Source: Coptis chinensis (taxonomy: Eukaryota > Streptophyta > Magnoliopsida > Ranunculales > Ranunculaceae). From it: a DNA stretch of 64,000 nucleotides. The DNA lies in contig CM027382.1 of NCBI GenBank assembly GCA_015680905.1, positions 26,323,501 to 26,387,500 on the forward strand. The letters run 5' to 3'. Positions 1 to 10,877 of the stretch are shown piece after piece. Position 1 is the first letter of the stretch, and each line of letters begins with the position of its first letter. The position numbers and the translations under genes are program-made. Under the pieces are notes generated by a model. That model worked only from the letters and a program-made list of their open reading frames with translations. It searched no databases and was not told the origin of the DNA.

Positions 1-155
1 GAATAGAGATGCTACGACGCATGCCACCCGTGGAGGTTTCTGTTTCAGCCGAGTCCGACAAGCATGAGCGTCGTCGCCGAAGGACAGATGGTTCAAGCCA
101 TTCTCCATCCTAGAGCCAATCTCCATCTCAAGGTCCATCATCATCACAAAACTAG
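1..155 (+). pseudogene. C: tail of first env-like ORF
   Basis: The DNA aligns by eye with the 3' end of the first env-like ORF of element A (about 13260-13429). Both share the GAGCGTCRTCGCCGAAGGAC run and a serine-rich C-terminal stretch rich in SPS and SSS. Only the last 50 or so codons are inside the window. A PPT-like TTTGGGGGTGG motif follows at 349-359, as after the same ORF in A. No function can be read from the fragment alone. Confidence 0.55.
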
Positions 156-599
156 GTGTTCACCCCAGTTGGAGTTCGCTGTTATTTCATATTTCGTTTT
201 ATTAGATGGATTTTAATTCATTAGTTAAATTTAAATAGTAATGTGTTTATTTAATGTTGTTTGGATTTATATTTTATTTTGTTTTTAATATAATTAGTTA
301 TTTTCGAGTACTGCTTGTTTTATCATTTATCCCACCTTCCCGACTTGTTTGGGGGTGGAAATATTTAGACCGAGCATAAGTCGTTATATGATCATATATA
401 TCTTACGTTGTCCTGGAGGAAAGATTGATAATTTGGCTGATATCGGCATATCTATGACTTGTGTGGTGGTAGCATGAAATCTAGGAGAGTTTAGAAGTTA
501 CTATTCTAAATCCAGTATGGAAGATACCAGGATTTTTAGGAAATCATGAAAATGGCTTGTTTCCGTTTTCGGTTTTGGGAATTTTCCTATTTCCGGAAA

Positions 600-1040
600 T
601 TGCCTTCAAACAAATAGGGAACTTCCCGATTCGTTTTGGAAGCTCATAACCTATTTAAACTCCCTTCTTTCTACACTAACAAACCACAATACATTCCACC
701 ATCATCCCGCACCATCCACTCCAAGTTTTACTTTCTTTTTCATCTAAACTCCGGTTTCAAATGCTTACGAAGCGCTGCCTTACTTTTTTTGAAGAATTTT
801 GTCAGAGCGTGACCGCCCTCATACTGAGCGCGACCAGCCCTCAGCTACTGGACCTAGAGCGCGACCCACCCTCATACCAAGCGCGACCAGCTATAACACT
901 CATGTCGCATTTACACAAAGAAGCGCCCGCCTACTACACGAGCGCCGCGCCGCACCACCGGTTTCTCGTGAACGCGGAAATTTCCAATATTCAGATGGTC
1001 ATTCCAGGATTTTTGTGGAACTGTTCAAAGAGTTATTGTG
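600..1040 (+). promoter_or_regulatory. C: TATA-like leader before second env-like ORF
   Basis: A TATA-like CTATTTAAAC at 651-660 is followed about 15 bp later by a pyrimidine-rich TTCTACAC start-like stretch. The same arrangement occurs in A (about 13893-13925) and, on the other strand, in G (about 56345-56380). Upstream, a segment reading CGATTCGTTTTGGAA is shared by A and C and, more loosely, by G. From about 800 to 900 lie imperfect repeats around GAGCGCGACC. The inference is an internal promoter and 5' leader for the env-like ORF that starts at 1041; no transcript data are available. Confidence 0.5.
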
Positions 1041-1954
1041 ATGACATCTCCTATAGTCATACCTGAACAGTCTTTCGAAGATGTGTTGGGCACCGAGACC
1101 TATGGACACTGGTTCCGACACAGGATCCTGCAGTTAGGATGGCGTCATCTACTGGTAAGTGATGACTAGTCATATTCACCACAACTTACTGCTTATTTCT
1201 ATGACCACGTTAAATTCTATTGTAATCAGGATGGAGATCAAGAATTTTATGTCGTAGTCGATGACACGACACATGAATTCAATAAAAATTTGGTCGCCTT
1301 AGTTTTAGGAATACCAATACATGATCCTGTTCACACATGGGCATATATGACTGATAATGCATATCTTTATGATTATACATATTTCCATGATTATTATGGG
1401 GGAGGGGTATTTCGAGTAATGGACCAGGGGCGATATAGCATTGCCCTTGGTAGCCTTTCCTTAAACGTAGGCACCACCATGTTATTTATCCTGATGAATA
1501 TTTTGGGGAATGGCGGTTCATACGCAAAACGATGCTGCTGGTGACATTTTCCTCGCTTTAGCTGAGGGACGTCGCCACTATGACATTCCCCGAGTTTTGG
1601 TCACTAGTCTTAAGAGAGCCCAAACCATGAGGCGTAAGTATCTTATTATGCTTGTGTTGGTAAGCCGCATCATGCGTAGTTGTTTACCTGTATTCTGTGC
1701 ACAATTCACAGATTGGAAAAGGGTTGAAGTCATGAGACCCACCAATAGGGTGGTTCGCTCATTCGCGAATAATGACTTAGGCTGGGATGGCGGTCGCGAC
1801 CTCATTTGTTAAGCCCTCGTTACATCCCATCGGACATAATAACACTTAATAGGTTAGCATTAGTAGATGATAAATGGCGGCAAGCTTGGCAAGTTATAAT
1901 GGGTGGCGGGATCTGAAGGAACCTCATATCTTTAATGAGGAGGAGGATGCTTAA
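1041..1954 (+). pseudogene. C: second env-like ORF
   Basis: The reading frame opens with MTSPIVIPEQSFEDVLG and continues with a TYGHWFRHRILQLGWRHLL-type block, then a YMTDNAYLYDYTYFHDYYGGGVFRVMDQGRYSIALGS-type block and a WKRVEVMRPTN block. The ORF at 14353-15055 in element A and the antisense ORF at 55235-56017 in G are clear relatives. The family is the env-like or 'putative plant transposon' protein found 3' of pol in Athila elements. Its biochemical role is unknown; a cell-fusion role as an envelope protein has never been shown. The start was chosen because the same methionine and context recur in A and G. The copy is broken in a few places. Confidence 0.7.
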
Positions 1955-3762
1955 AGCGGGGAGATAAGGTAAGTTTTAGTTTTTAGTGTCCGCTTATGTC
2001 CCAAGCAATTTCATTTTGTTAACCCATAATGGGTGGAACTTCATTATAGAGTTTCGTCGGTTTATTTCCTATAGTAGTGCGTTCTAACTTTGTTTTGCGG
2101 ATGTTCTGAATTTCACGCGTTTCCATGGTATTTTTCCTACCCTCTTTATTTACAATACTTTGAGGACAAAGCATGATTCTTGTTTGGGGGCATAGAAACA
2201 CGTGTAATTAAAACATCTGTTAGGATATAGATATGTATAATATGCATTTGTTTTCTAGTTAAAATTTTTAAAATTCAAAAATATAAATAAATAAGTTATG
2301 CTATACACTTAGGAATATTGGTATTGTTTTCTTTCTCTATGCTCTTAACAATCTAGAAGTCTCACGTAGCTTTTACATCAGAATAATTGTTAGAAACTTA
2401 GGTTAATATGTAGGTAATAATCTTTGCATCTATCTATAAATATATTACATGAGTATCTATGATTGTTAGCAGTAAGTTTCTAAAATCTAGGCTAGAGTAC
2501 TTATTCTACAAATCCTGTGAGAATATAGCCTAAAAGCCTTATATGAGCGAAATATTTGAGAAATGACACAAGGGAGAAGTAAAATCCGGATAGAGATATC
2601 ACACGTCCACTTGTTTGATCACTATGCCATATCCTATGCGAGAATTTAGGCCCTCTTTGGATCGATATAGCCAGAAATTCAAACCTGTGAATTATTTTCC
2701 TCTAGTCGCCCCTCTGAGCCTTTCTTTAGCCTTCCATAAACCACAATTCCTTTACCCTATTACAAAAACAAAAAAAAACAAAATAGAAAAAAAAATAAAT
2801 CAACCTACCCAATTTAGAATAAGTCTGAGAATAGAATGAGTGAAGAAAGAAGAAAAAAAAAACCTGTGTAAACAAAAATTAGTTAGTTGCTTCAGAAAAG
2901 AAGTTTCCATCCAAGGAAAAGAAAAAAAAATATATATAGAAATAAATAAAAACTCCAAAAATAGAATAAAAGGGAGTCAAAAGCCAAAGAAAAGAAAAAG
3001 AAAAATATGGCTAAGGATGGAAACAAAGTATAGAAGCAAAAGAAAATAACAAGGTTTTCTCTAAGTTACATAATATGAAGACTCTATTATCTCAGACTTG
3101 TCCTTTTCAATATCCATTTCCTTCCTTCTTAAACCATCCCCTAATCCCCGCATGACACCTAATAAAGACCTCTAGCTCAATTAGGAATAGGTTAGTGTGA
3201 TAGTAAGTGGCAGATGTGTTTGATCGACCCGACTTCCTTGTTGTCATTGAGATTGTAAGGTAAAGTGTGCCCACCGCATTAACTTTGGAGTAGCAAAACT
3301 TGAGTGGAAAAATCAGAGTGGTTTTGTCTTGACATTTATGTGAGGACCTACTTAAGGACGCTATTCCGAGTTTTCAAAAACGAACCTGCTAGGCATTTCA
3401 TAGTATTACTCATAGTATATATATTTGTATCATAGATGATTGATTATTATGCATATATTAGCTTAGGTTTTTGACTTGGTTATTCTTATTCATTTGCTAG
3501 TGAGATGTATAGATAGTTGGGACATGAATGAGGAAACAATAGTTTTATTTCTTAGTCGTTGTAGTATAGTTGAAGTTTGTGAGTACCTTCACTGGAAAAC
3601 TCTCACGAGGCTATAACTCGTCCACTAGGGAATTCCTAGTGGTTTAAGGCCTTATCAAGCATAGGGTCAATGCAATCGCGACTTCAGTAAACGAGTAGAT
3701 AGAACTCCATTTTTGGTCACTTATTTTAATTTCTCATCTTTGCTTGAGGACAAGCAAAATGC
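1955..3762 (+). other. C: 3' non-coding region with conserved blocks
   Basis: No protein is supported here. The short lysine-rich frames at 2615-3049 come from an A-rich tract. A TTTGAGGACAAAGCATG...TTTGGGGG motif lies at 2159-2190. A block containing TTTGGATCGATATAGCCA at 2641-2673 and a near-palindrome at 3622-3642 (CCACTAGGGAATTCCTAGTG plus G) are both conserved in A, D, F and G. A second GCTTGAGGACAAGCAAAATG motif at 3741-3761 sits just before the polypurine tract. The conservation across elements whose LTRs differ suggests a role in the RNA, such as folding or priming; that is inference. Confidence 0.7.
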
Positions 3763-3777
3763 TATTTGGGGGTGGTT
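3763..3777 (+). promoter_or_regulatory. C: polypurine tract
   Basis: The run ATTTGGGGGTGGTT abuts the TG of the 3' LTR. In this family the tract is left undigested by RNase H and primes plus-strand DNA synthesis. The same tract precedes the 3' LTRs of A, F and G. Confidence 0.8.
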
Positions 3778-5246
3778 TGATAAGAGAACAAAACTGTAGT
3801 TTTAACCCTTTAACAGTCATACTTTTGGACCAATTATGTGAGTAATAATTAAGAGTTAACACTGATTACGTGTTTTTATGCATTTCAGGCTTCAAAGTCC
3901 ATTATGTGCAGAAATATGCCACTTTAGTGAGATAAAGGAGAAAAGGTCGGTTACTAAGGAGTTCCATGATTAAAGGCTAAGATTCAAGAAGATAAAGCCT
4001 TCCTAAAGCCCGTCAAAAGCTGACAAGTCGACACGGCTGAAACAGCACACAAGTCACCAGAACTTCCGAAAGCCGTATCTTTGGACTCAGACCTCGGAAT
4101 TGGGCCTACCTTATGTCAAAATGACCGGCTCGGAAAGAGCTTTCCAATGGTCTAAGCCTTGGCCCAATCAGAGGAGAAGAAGTAGATGAAAAGTCTGTGG
4201 AAGCCAACTGCAGCTGAAGAGGCCTTTTTGGATTGAAAGAATTGGGTTTTGGGCCTGATTCGCCGGCCCAAAACATGGCTCCAAGCCCATGCACGATTTT
4301 TGGATCTGAAAGTATAAAAACAAAAGTTTAGCTCTTTGTTAATGGTAGCTAGTTAGACCTAAAATAATATAGATAATTCTAGATCTGTTTTCATTAATTA
4401 AATTAAGCTTTAGTTCCATTTTCAATTTTTGTTTTATATTAAGTCTTTGAATCATTGTTCTTGATTGATTAGATAAATAAAATAGTTGTTTTCTCAATTT
4501 CTAATTGTGTTATTTCAATTTATAGATCTGATTTTAATTTTTGTTGATTATCATTCCGTAGTTTAAATAGATTGAACCATTGTTAGTTAATTTAGTTAAG
4601 TTAGAATTTTAATATGATGTGTAGTTATAATGAAATGGGAAATGATGGTTTGATGACTCAAGGCTAAAACCTCCATTAGAGGGGTTGATGAAGCCTTGAT
4701 GAAAACTTAGTGGTATAGTGTAGAAACATTGTAGAATCTATTCCAATATAGAAGGTCGGATTAAGCCATGAGAATGGGTGGGACGACCTCACATGCTAGT
4801 TAGTACTTTCGGTAGAAATGCCATGAACACTAGGGATTAGAACTCGAATTTCTTGCCGTAAGAACGTAAGAATCGAGATACAAGAATCTATGTTAGGCTA
4901 TTAAGTTGGATTCGAGGTGGATTCAATTCCCCTCTAATCATTTATCTAGATTCAAAATAATCATATTTCCATAGCATTAGTAGTTTAAAAGTCAAGTAAT
5001 CATATTCAGTAAGTATCGTAGTAATCACCTTCGTAAAGCTCTCATTGACTTAAGACTGACTAAATAAACTAGAAAACATCCATGCTAGAGCACTAGGAGT
5101 GGAACGAACTTCTTACTCCACTATATCTCGATAGAATTGAGAGTAGGAAACTTTGATAAGTATAGCATCATAAATAGTTTAGTTTACTTACGACCATGAG
5201 TTCATCGTTCATTTCGTAGGTAGACTATTCATTTTATGTTTTATCA
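3778..5246 (+). repeat. C: 3' LTR
   Basis: The LTR runs from TGATAAGAG to TTTATCA, 1469 bp. It is related to the A LTRs across most of its length, including the AGACCTCGGAATTGG block and the CTCCACTCTATNTCGATAGAATTGAGAGTAG block near the 3' end. A TATA-like GTATAAAAAC lies at about 4310-4320. The partner 5' LTR is off the window, so no within-element age can be given. Confidence 0.85.
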
Positions 5247-5730
5247 TTACCCCCACCCAAGTTATTATTACACTTAGATTGATATTCTAAAAACCTATAA
5301 GCCTCTGAGGCTCCTTTACTAAGGAAACTACCCCCAGTCATTATATCAAGAACCACTTTATCATGATGTAAAAGCCCTTTGAAAAAGACACTAACAAGCG
5401 TGTCTTTCGCAAGGTTATGATGTGGACACTCAATAAGTAGATCAGTTAAACGATTCCAGGCCTCTGAAAAGGATTCATGAGGATTCTGGCGGAAGAAATA
5501 AATCTTTTAAAGCATTTCATCTGTCTTCAGTGGTGGGTAAATTTGTTCCATGAACAATTGAACAAATTTGGCCCATGAGTCCACAGAAGTATGCGGTTGG
5601 GCAATTAGCCAAGATGTCGCCTTCTCGGCTAGGGTAAAAGGAAACACCCTTAGTTTAATTTGTTCAAAACCTACGGTAGGATGATAAAATGTGATAAAAA
5701 CTTGTTCTCTCCTATGCATATTCTAGATAG
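5247..5730 (-). pseudogene. gag: B: partial gag
   Basis: Read on the minus strand this matches the Athila gag core: a block like QVFITFYHPTVGFEQIKLRVFPFTLAEKATSWL, then SVDSWAKFVQLFMEQIYPPLKTDEML, then a PHESFSKAWNRFTDL-type block. The element A gag (8168-8761) and G gag show the same order. Gag forms the virus-like particle shell. This copy is cut by the insertion of C and is otherwise broken in a few places. The zinc-knuckle part is not in the window. Confidence 0.75.
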
Positions 5731-5864
5731 GTAACGTTAGATGGTTTACTCTTACCGGACCTTAATCTCATGCAAGGCTAAGCCAATATGAAAAAAAAAA
5801 AATACTAGCAGCAGTCAAACAACAACCTGATATACTAGAATTAAAAATCCTCTGACAGAAAAAA

Positions 5865-7355
5865 TGATAAGAGCCCAAAACTGTAATTTTAACACCTTAA
5901 CAATAATACTTTTAGACCAATTATGCGAGTAATAAATAAGAGTTAATGCTGATTACGTGTTTTTATGCATTTCAGGCTTTGGAGTTAATTATGTGCAGAA
6001 ATGTGTCACTTTGACAAGATAAAGGAGCAAGGGTTAGTTGCTAAGGAGTTCTGTGATTAAAGGCCAAAATTCAAGGAGAAAAAACCTTTAAAAAGCCCAC
6101 TCAAAGCTGAAAAGTCAAAGTCAACGCGGGCAGAAACAGCACACAAAAGTTAGCATAACTTCCAAAACTATATCTTTGGGCTCAGACCTCGGAATTGGAC
6201 CTACCTTATGTCACAACGACCATCTCAGAAAGAGATTTCCAATGGTCCAAACCTTGACCCAATCAGAGGAGCAAAAGTGGACAAAAAGTCTACAGAAGTC
6301 AAATCCAGCTGGAAAGAGATCTGTGGACTGAAGAAATTGGGCTTTGGGCTCGATTTTCCGGCCCAAAACATGGCTCCTCAGCCCATGCACGAAAATGTAA
6401 ATCTTGTCTCCTCCATTTGAATAGACAAGACTTAACTTTTAGGCATAAATGAAGTTAGGTAGAAAGTAGCCATTAGAGCATAGTTATAGATCTAGTTTTC
6501 TTTCCATTAATTAGTTTTCATACCTTGTTTTAATTTAGATTATTGAATCATTGTTATTCCTTCATTAGATTAATAAAAGTAGTGAGTTCTTCATAATTTC
6601 AGTTTTTGTTATTTAAAATTACTTAGATCTAATTTCAATTCTTAGTTATTAATCATTTCTTAGTTGTTAATTTAGATTTGAATTATTGTTTAGTTTAAAT
6701 TAGTAAATTTACAATCTTTATATGATGTCTTGTTTAATTTCATTGGGAAATGATAGCATAATGATTATAGGCTAAACCTCCATTAGAGAGGATTGAGTAA
6801 GCCTTGATGAAGCTTGATCTTTGTTAACTTAGAAATCGTCGTGATAATCTATTCAATTCTAGAAAGTAATTAGTTCACCCTGAGAATGGGTTTGGTTGCT
6901 TCAAATGCTAGTTATTAATTGGTAAAGATTGCCATGTATAATTAGGGATTAGAATTACCATTTTGATATACGAAAGCATTGAAATTTGGATCATGACGAA
7001 TCTCTGTTAGTTGATTAAGGCGAGTTAAGGTGGAATCAATCCCCCCTAATTCCTTATCATATAGTCGATTTAGAAATTCCATAGTTTGAATTAGCGTATC
7101 TTGTTATTTGAATTCACATCGTAATATAATTCCCTTCGTAAAACTCTCATTGACTTTGGTAGACATATAGTCGTAGAAAAAATTGAATACTAACGAACTA
7201 GGAGTGAAACGAATCTTTTACTCCACTCTATTTCGGTAGAATTGAGAGTAGAATAATCTTTGATAAACACGAGTAAAGTTTAGTTTTAGTTTTACTTACC
7301 TATGCGTAATTGTATTTGTAGGTAAAACTATTTATTTAAATTTTTACGTTTATCA
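5865..7355 (+). repeat. A: 5' LTR
   Basis: The LTR begins TGATAAGAGCCCAAAACTG and ends ACGTTTATCA, 1491 bp. It matches 16870-18341 along its whole length. It contains an AAAGTCAAAGTCAACGCGGGC block at about 6116-6136, a cluster of TTGAC cores on the complementary strand, which recurs in every LTR family in the window. It is followed two bases later by the primer-binding site. Confidence 0.9.
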
Positions 7356-7357
7356 AA

Positions 7358-7370
7358 TGGCGCCGCTGCC
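7358..7370 (+). promoter_or_regulatory. A: primer-binding site
   Basis: TGGCGCCGCTGCC lies two bases after the 5' LTR. It is close to the complement of the plant tRNA-Asp 3' end (TGGCGCCGTTGCC...), the primer known for Athila elements. It marks where minus-strand DNA synthesis starts. Confidence 0.8.
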
Positions 7371-8003
7371 ATCTTAGTTCCCGTTAGTATTGTTAGTCTC
7401 CCAAAGTCCCATAACCCACCCACCCTTGTTTGATTCTAACTATGGTCATTTATTTCTGAACTGAATTTTTCCTCGCAGGAATACACGTAGCGCGACCAGC
7501 GCCCTACTAAGGCAAAACTCGAGCACCCCCCGCGCCTAAGTGCCTGGAACTTGAATTTTACCTGAGCACGACCCGCGCCTAAGTGCCTGGAAGTTGAGTT
7601 TTCCCTGAGCGCGACCCGTGCCTTGCCAAGGCAAAGTTAGAGCGCACCCCACGCTGAAACGCCTGGAGCTCGAGTTGGACCTGAGCGCGACCCTCGCCCT
7701 ACCTAGGATGATTCTGAGCGCGACCTTCGCCCTCTACTCTGAAACGGCTGATTTCCACAGGTTAGTTCAAACTTCCATTAGTTCAAGTTATTCAGTGTTT
7801 CTAACTCGTTATACACACTAAGCACGCATATACAAGACGTTATTCATAAGCGAAGCAAGGAGGCATTCAGGTACTTCTTTCTTCCACACCTCGCAACTCC
7901 TGTTAGAGGTTCATACTAGAATATCAAGATTGTTTGGAGTGTTGTCATGTTTAGTTAAGATTGGTCTTAGCCTTGCATTAGATTAAGATCAAGCCAAAGA
8001 AAA
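7371..8003 (+). repeat. A: 5' UTR with GAGCGCGACC-type tandem repeats
   Basis: From about 7484 to 7730 the UTR carries imperfect units built around GAGCGCGACCCGCGCC followed by AAGTGCCTGGAACT; four to six units are recognisable. Similar arrays are seen in the leader of env-like ORF 2 of the same element (about 14005-14275) and, in the antisense sense, in the UTRs of B and G. The unit is far more GC-rich than its surroundings. No ORF is supported. A role in packaging, dimerisation or translation is possible but only inferred. Confidence 0.65.
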
Positions 8004-9774
8004 ATGCCTAATGTAATCAACCGGCAACGTCAACAAACACGCCTTTCTAGTATACCACTCACTACACCTCTAGCTAGCATACCACATACCATACCTGATA
8101 TAATGGCTGAAGAAAGAGAGTCTCCTATCTTTGACTTTTACAAAGCCTTGAACGATAGCCCAAAATCTTGCATCGTTCTATCAGACCCAGTGGGGGATTT
8201 CCGAATTCCCCAAATATATTTAATTTGTTACCCGTTTTTCATGTGTTAGACCATGAAAAACCTTATCAGCACATGCGTAGGATTGACCAAGTCCTTACTA
8301 CATTCCACCATCCTACGGTTGGTGCTGAACAAATTAAACTAAGGGTATTTCCTTTCACTTTAGCCGATAAGGCGACGTCTTGGTTAACTGCCCAAGCGCC
8401 TAATTCCGTGGACTCGTGGGCCAAACTTGTTCAACTATTTATGGAACATTTTTACCCACCACTGAAAACCGATGAAATGCTTTCCAAGATTCATTTCTTT
8501 CGACAGAATCCTCATGAATCATTTTCAAAAGCTTGGAATCGTTTTACCGATCTTCTCATAGAGTGTCCACACCATAACCTTGCGAAAGACACGTTAGTTC
8601 GTGCCTTTTTCAAGGGATTGTTACACTACCACAAAAAGGTGTTTGGCATAATGAATGGGGGTAGTTTCCTCAGTAAAGGATCCTTAGAGGCTTATAAATT
8701 TTTAAAAGATCAAACAAAGCATAATAATAACTGGGGGGTAGTGATGATATCTCCCGTTTAGCTAGTTCTTCTTCAACAGTTAAGGCCGCCGGTATGTTTG
8801 AGATGAAACTCAATCCTAAACTTAAAAATTTAATCGAATCTCTAACTAAAAAGGTAGAGGCTATCTCTGTTCAACAAAAGCCTATCCCCGTCATGAATGT
8901 CAATACCAATCCATGTAATTTCTGTTTGAGTCCAGAGCATCCTGACTCCTATTGTCCTTTCGCTTATGAACAACAAACATCACAACAAGATAATGTTTGC
9001 TCGATTAATAGTTATCCTATTCCTAACGCCTCTTCGAGACAACATCCCAACTTCAGTTGGAGAAATAATCAACAAGTAACACCTCCAGGGTTTAATAATC
9101 AAAATGTTAGGCCAGCAAACAATTATAACCAAGCTCCACCACGACAAGGTCAAGGACAAGGTTAGGGTAATTATAATAATTATAACAACCAAGCTCAACT
9201 ACAACAAGGACAAGGTCAGGATAATTATAATAATTATAACAATAATAATTATAATACTAATAGAGGTATCGTTCCTGTAAATAATAACTATCAAAATCCA
9301 CCCATTAATAATCAACGTGACATAGTTCCTGTCACACAACCTATAGCTAACACTCCTCCACAACCGGATCGTTTCGACGCCTTTATGCAAACCCAACAAC
9401 AGATTTTACAAGCTATCCAACTTTCCTTATAGCAGTTAGCACGAGAGAAAGTACAACCCAAGGGTGTGTTTCCAGGACAAGCGATAACTAATCCTAAAAC
9501 AACAAACACAGCCTTTGACGTAAACAGTAGTACTAGTAAGGACAATGAAAACGTAGGTGAGCCAATTTCCATCACCACTCTACGTTCAGGCAGAGTGGTT
9601 GATAACAAAGTAACTATCCCTATTGTTACCCCACCAGTAGTCCCTACACCGGATATCGAACTAGATACCGAAATGATAACTGAAGATCCTACCCCTGTAG
9701 AGGTACTAGTTAAACCACAACCTAAGATCCATATGCTAAATATAGAGAGAAACCACCGTTTCCTCAGAGATTAG
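8004..9774 (+). pseudogene. gag: A: gag
   Basis: Gag is the structural protein of the particle. The region starts with a short basic N-terminus (MPNVINRQRQQTRL), then the Athila gag core including PYQHMRRIDQVLTTFHHPTV, LRVFPFTLADKATSWLTAQ and SVDSWAKLVQLFMEHFYPP. A CX2CX4HX4C zinc knuckle follows (CNFCLSPEHPDSYC, about 8916-8957). After it comes an Asn/Gln-rich low-complexity stretch (NYNN and GQGQG repeats, about 9100-9250), then a TTLRSGRVVDN motif typical of the Athila gag-protease linker. Protease follows at once. The copy is broken in a few places. Confidence 0.8.
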
Positions 9775-9776
9775 CT

Positions 9777-10397
9777 ATGTTAAACAAGGATACAAATTTT
9801 GACGAGATTAGGGAAGTTTTTAAAAATCTAACGATAAACTTACCTTTTCTTGAAGCAATTAAAAAGTTACCTCACCATGCTAAGTTTCTCAATGAGTTGT
9901 GCACTACTAGGCATAAGACAAGGATTCCTAAATACGCCTTTTTAACTAAACAGTTTCCAACTTTAACGGAACACAATGGAATCGTTAAGTACAAGGACCC
10001 TGGTCGTCCTACTGTACAATGCACCTTAGGGGATACTCACACGACCACTGCGTTATTAGACCTGGAGGCGAGTGTTAACTTACTCCTTTATTATTTATAT
10101 AAGCAAATAGGTTTACAGGAGATGCAACCTATGACAATGACGTTGCAATTAGCTGATAGGTCTATCAAGTATCCTAAGGGTGTAGTGGAAAACATGCTGG
10201 TTAAGGTTCAGGATTTCTACTATCCTGTGGATTTTGTTATCCTCAATATAGAAGTCGCTAACGACTCTGTTCTGATCATTTTAAGGCGCACTTTCTTGGC
10301 AACTACCAACCCGCTTATAAACTACCGCGATGGTTCGATGTCCTTGTCCTTTGGCCATCTTTCTGTTGAGGTCAATGTTTTTAAAATGAGGAAATAG
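9777..10397 (+). pseudogene. A: aspartic protease region
   Basis: After an EVFKNLTINLPFLEAIKKLPHHAKFL block, which in Athila joins gag to protease, comes a retropepsin-like segment: LLDxxASVNLL, then LQLADRSIKYPKGVVENMLVKVQDFYYPVDFVIL, then RDGSMSLSFGHLSVEVNVF. This matches E (51986-52283) and F (about 43990-44330). In intact relatives the enzyme cuts the Gag-Pol polyprotein. In A it is followed by the usual protease-RT linker, but no RT follows. Confidence 0.75.
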
Positions 10398-10877
10398 TTT
10401 CCTGACACGATTATCGATGGAGAGGTTAGCATGATCGAGAGCTTAGCTCATGATTATTTCAAAACCACGTTTTTGGATGACCAGATGCACAAATTCATTT
10501 CCTTTGGAAGTTCCAACTTCGATAAGGACTCCTTGGACGTAGATGAAATTGCGGAAGATTTTTTTCAACTCTTTTGCAACTCTTCCCTACCACCTCGCGA
10601 GTCCCAACCTACGAACATCCATTTATCCCTTGACGCTATAACGGAAGATGAATTTTTCACCCTCTATCCCAGTGATTCTTTTGACCCACCAATTGAGGAA
10701 TGTCTGGCATATCTCAAGACTTCTAATGATCTAGACCTGGGAGCTCTAGCTGACACTCATTCATCTTCCATCACCAATTTTCCCCACCTTCTACCTTTTC
10801 AATGGAACCTGGAGTTTGCGCTTGACCCTCTTGTTTCTTCTGTGCTTAATGATTTTCTAAATCCTCTTAATACATAA
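10398..10877 (+). pseudogene. A: post-protease linker without RT
   Basis: The frame SLAHDYFKTTFLDDQMHKFISF corresponds to SLEHDYFTNSFPPDEIHQFLSF in F (antisense, about 43900) and to the equivalent in E (about 61620-61700). It is rich in acidic residues and serine. In E and F this linker runs straight into reverse transcriptase (REPQRRLNPAMKEVVREEVLRLLD). In A it instead runs into the segment at 10878-11250. This is where the pol block is missing. Confidence 0.65.

Larger units (their letters stand above)
1..5246 (+). mobile_element. Element C: Athila-like LTR retrotransposon, 3' half
   Basis: This is the 3' part of a plus-strand Athila-type element; its 5' LTR, gag and any pol lie left of the window. 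The parts seen are the tail of a first env-like ORF, a leader, a second env-like ORF, about 1.8 kb of 3' non-coding DNA, a polypurine tract and the 3' LTR. Directly after the LTR end (TTTATCA at 5246) the sequence is antisense gag of another element, with no gap. C is therefore inserted in the gag of element B, and TTACC (5247-5251) is the right-hand candidate target duplication. The visible coding parts are broken in a few places. Seen directly: boundaries and order. Inferred: that a complete 5' half exists upstream. Confidence 0.85.

Noticed and set aside
2615-3049. Lysine-rich open frames in C
   Set aside because: They come from an A-rich tract in the 3' non-coding region; A has the same tract without the frames, and no domain is recognisable.
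8980-9608. Minus-strand Ile-rich frames across A gag
   Set aside because: They mirror the Asn/Gln-rich low-complexity part of gag and the gag-protease linker on the plus strand.
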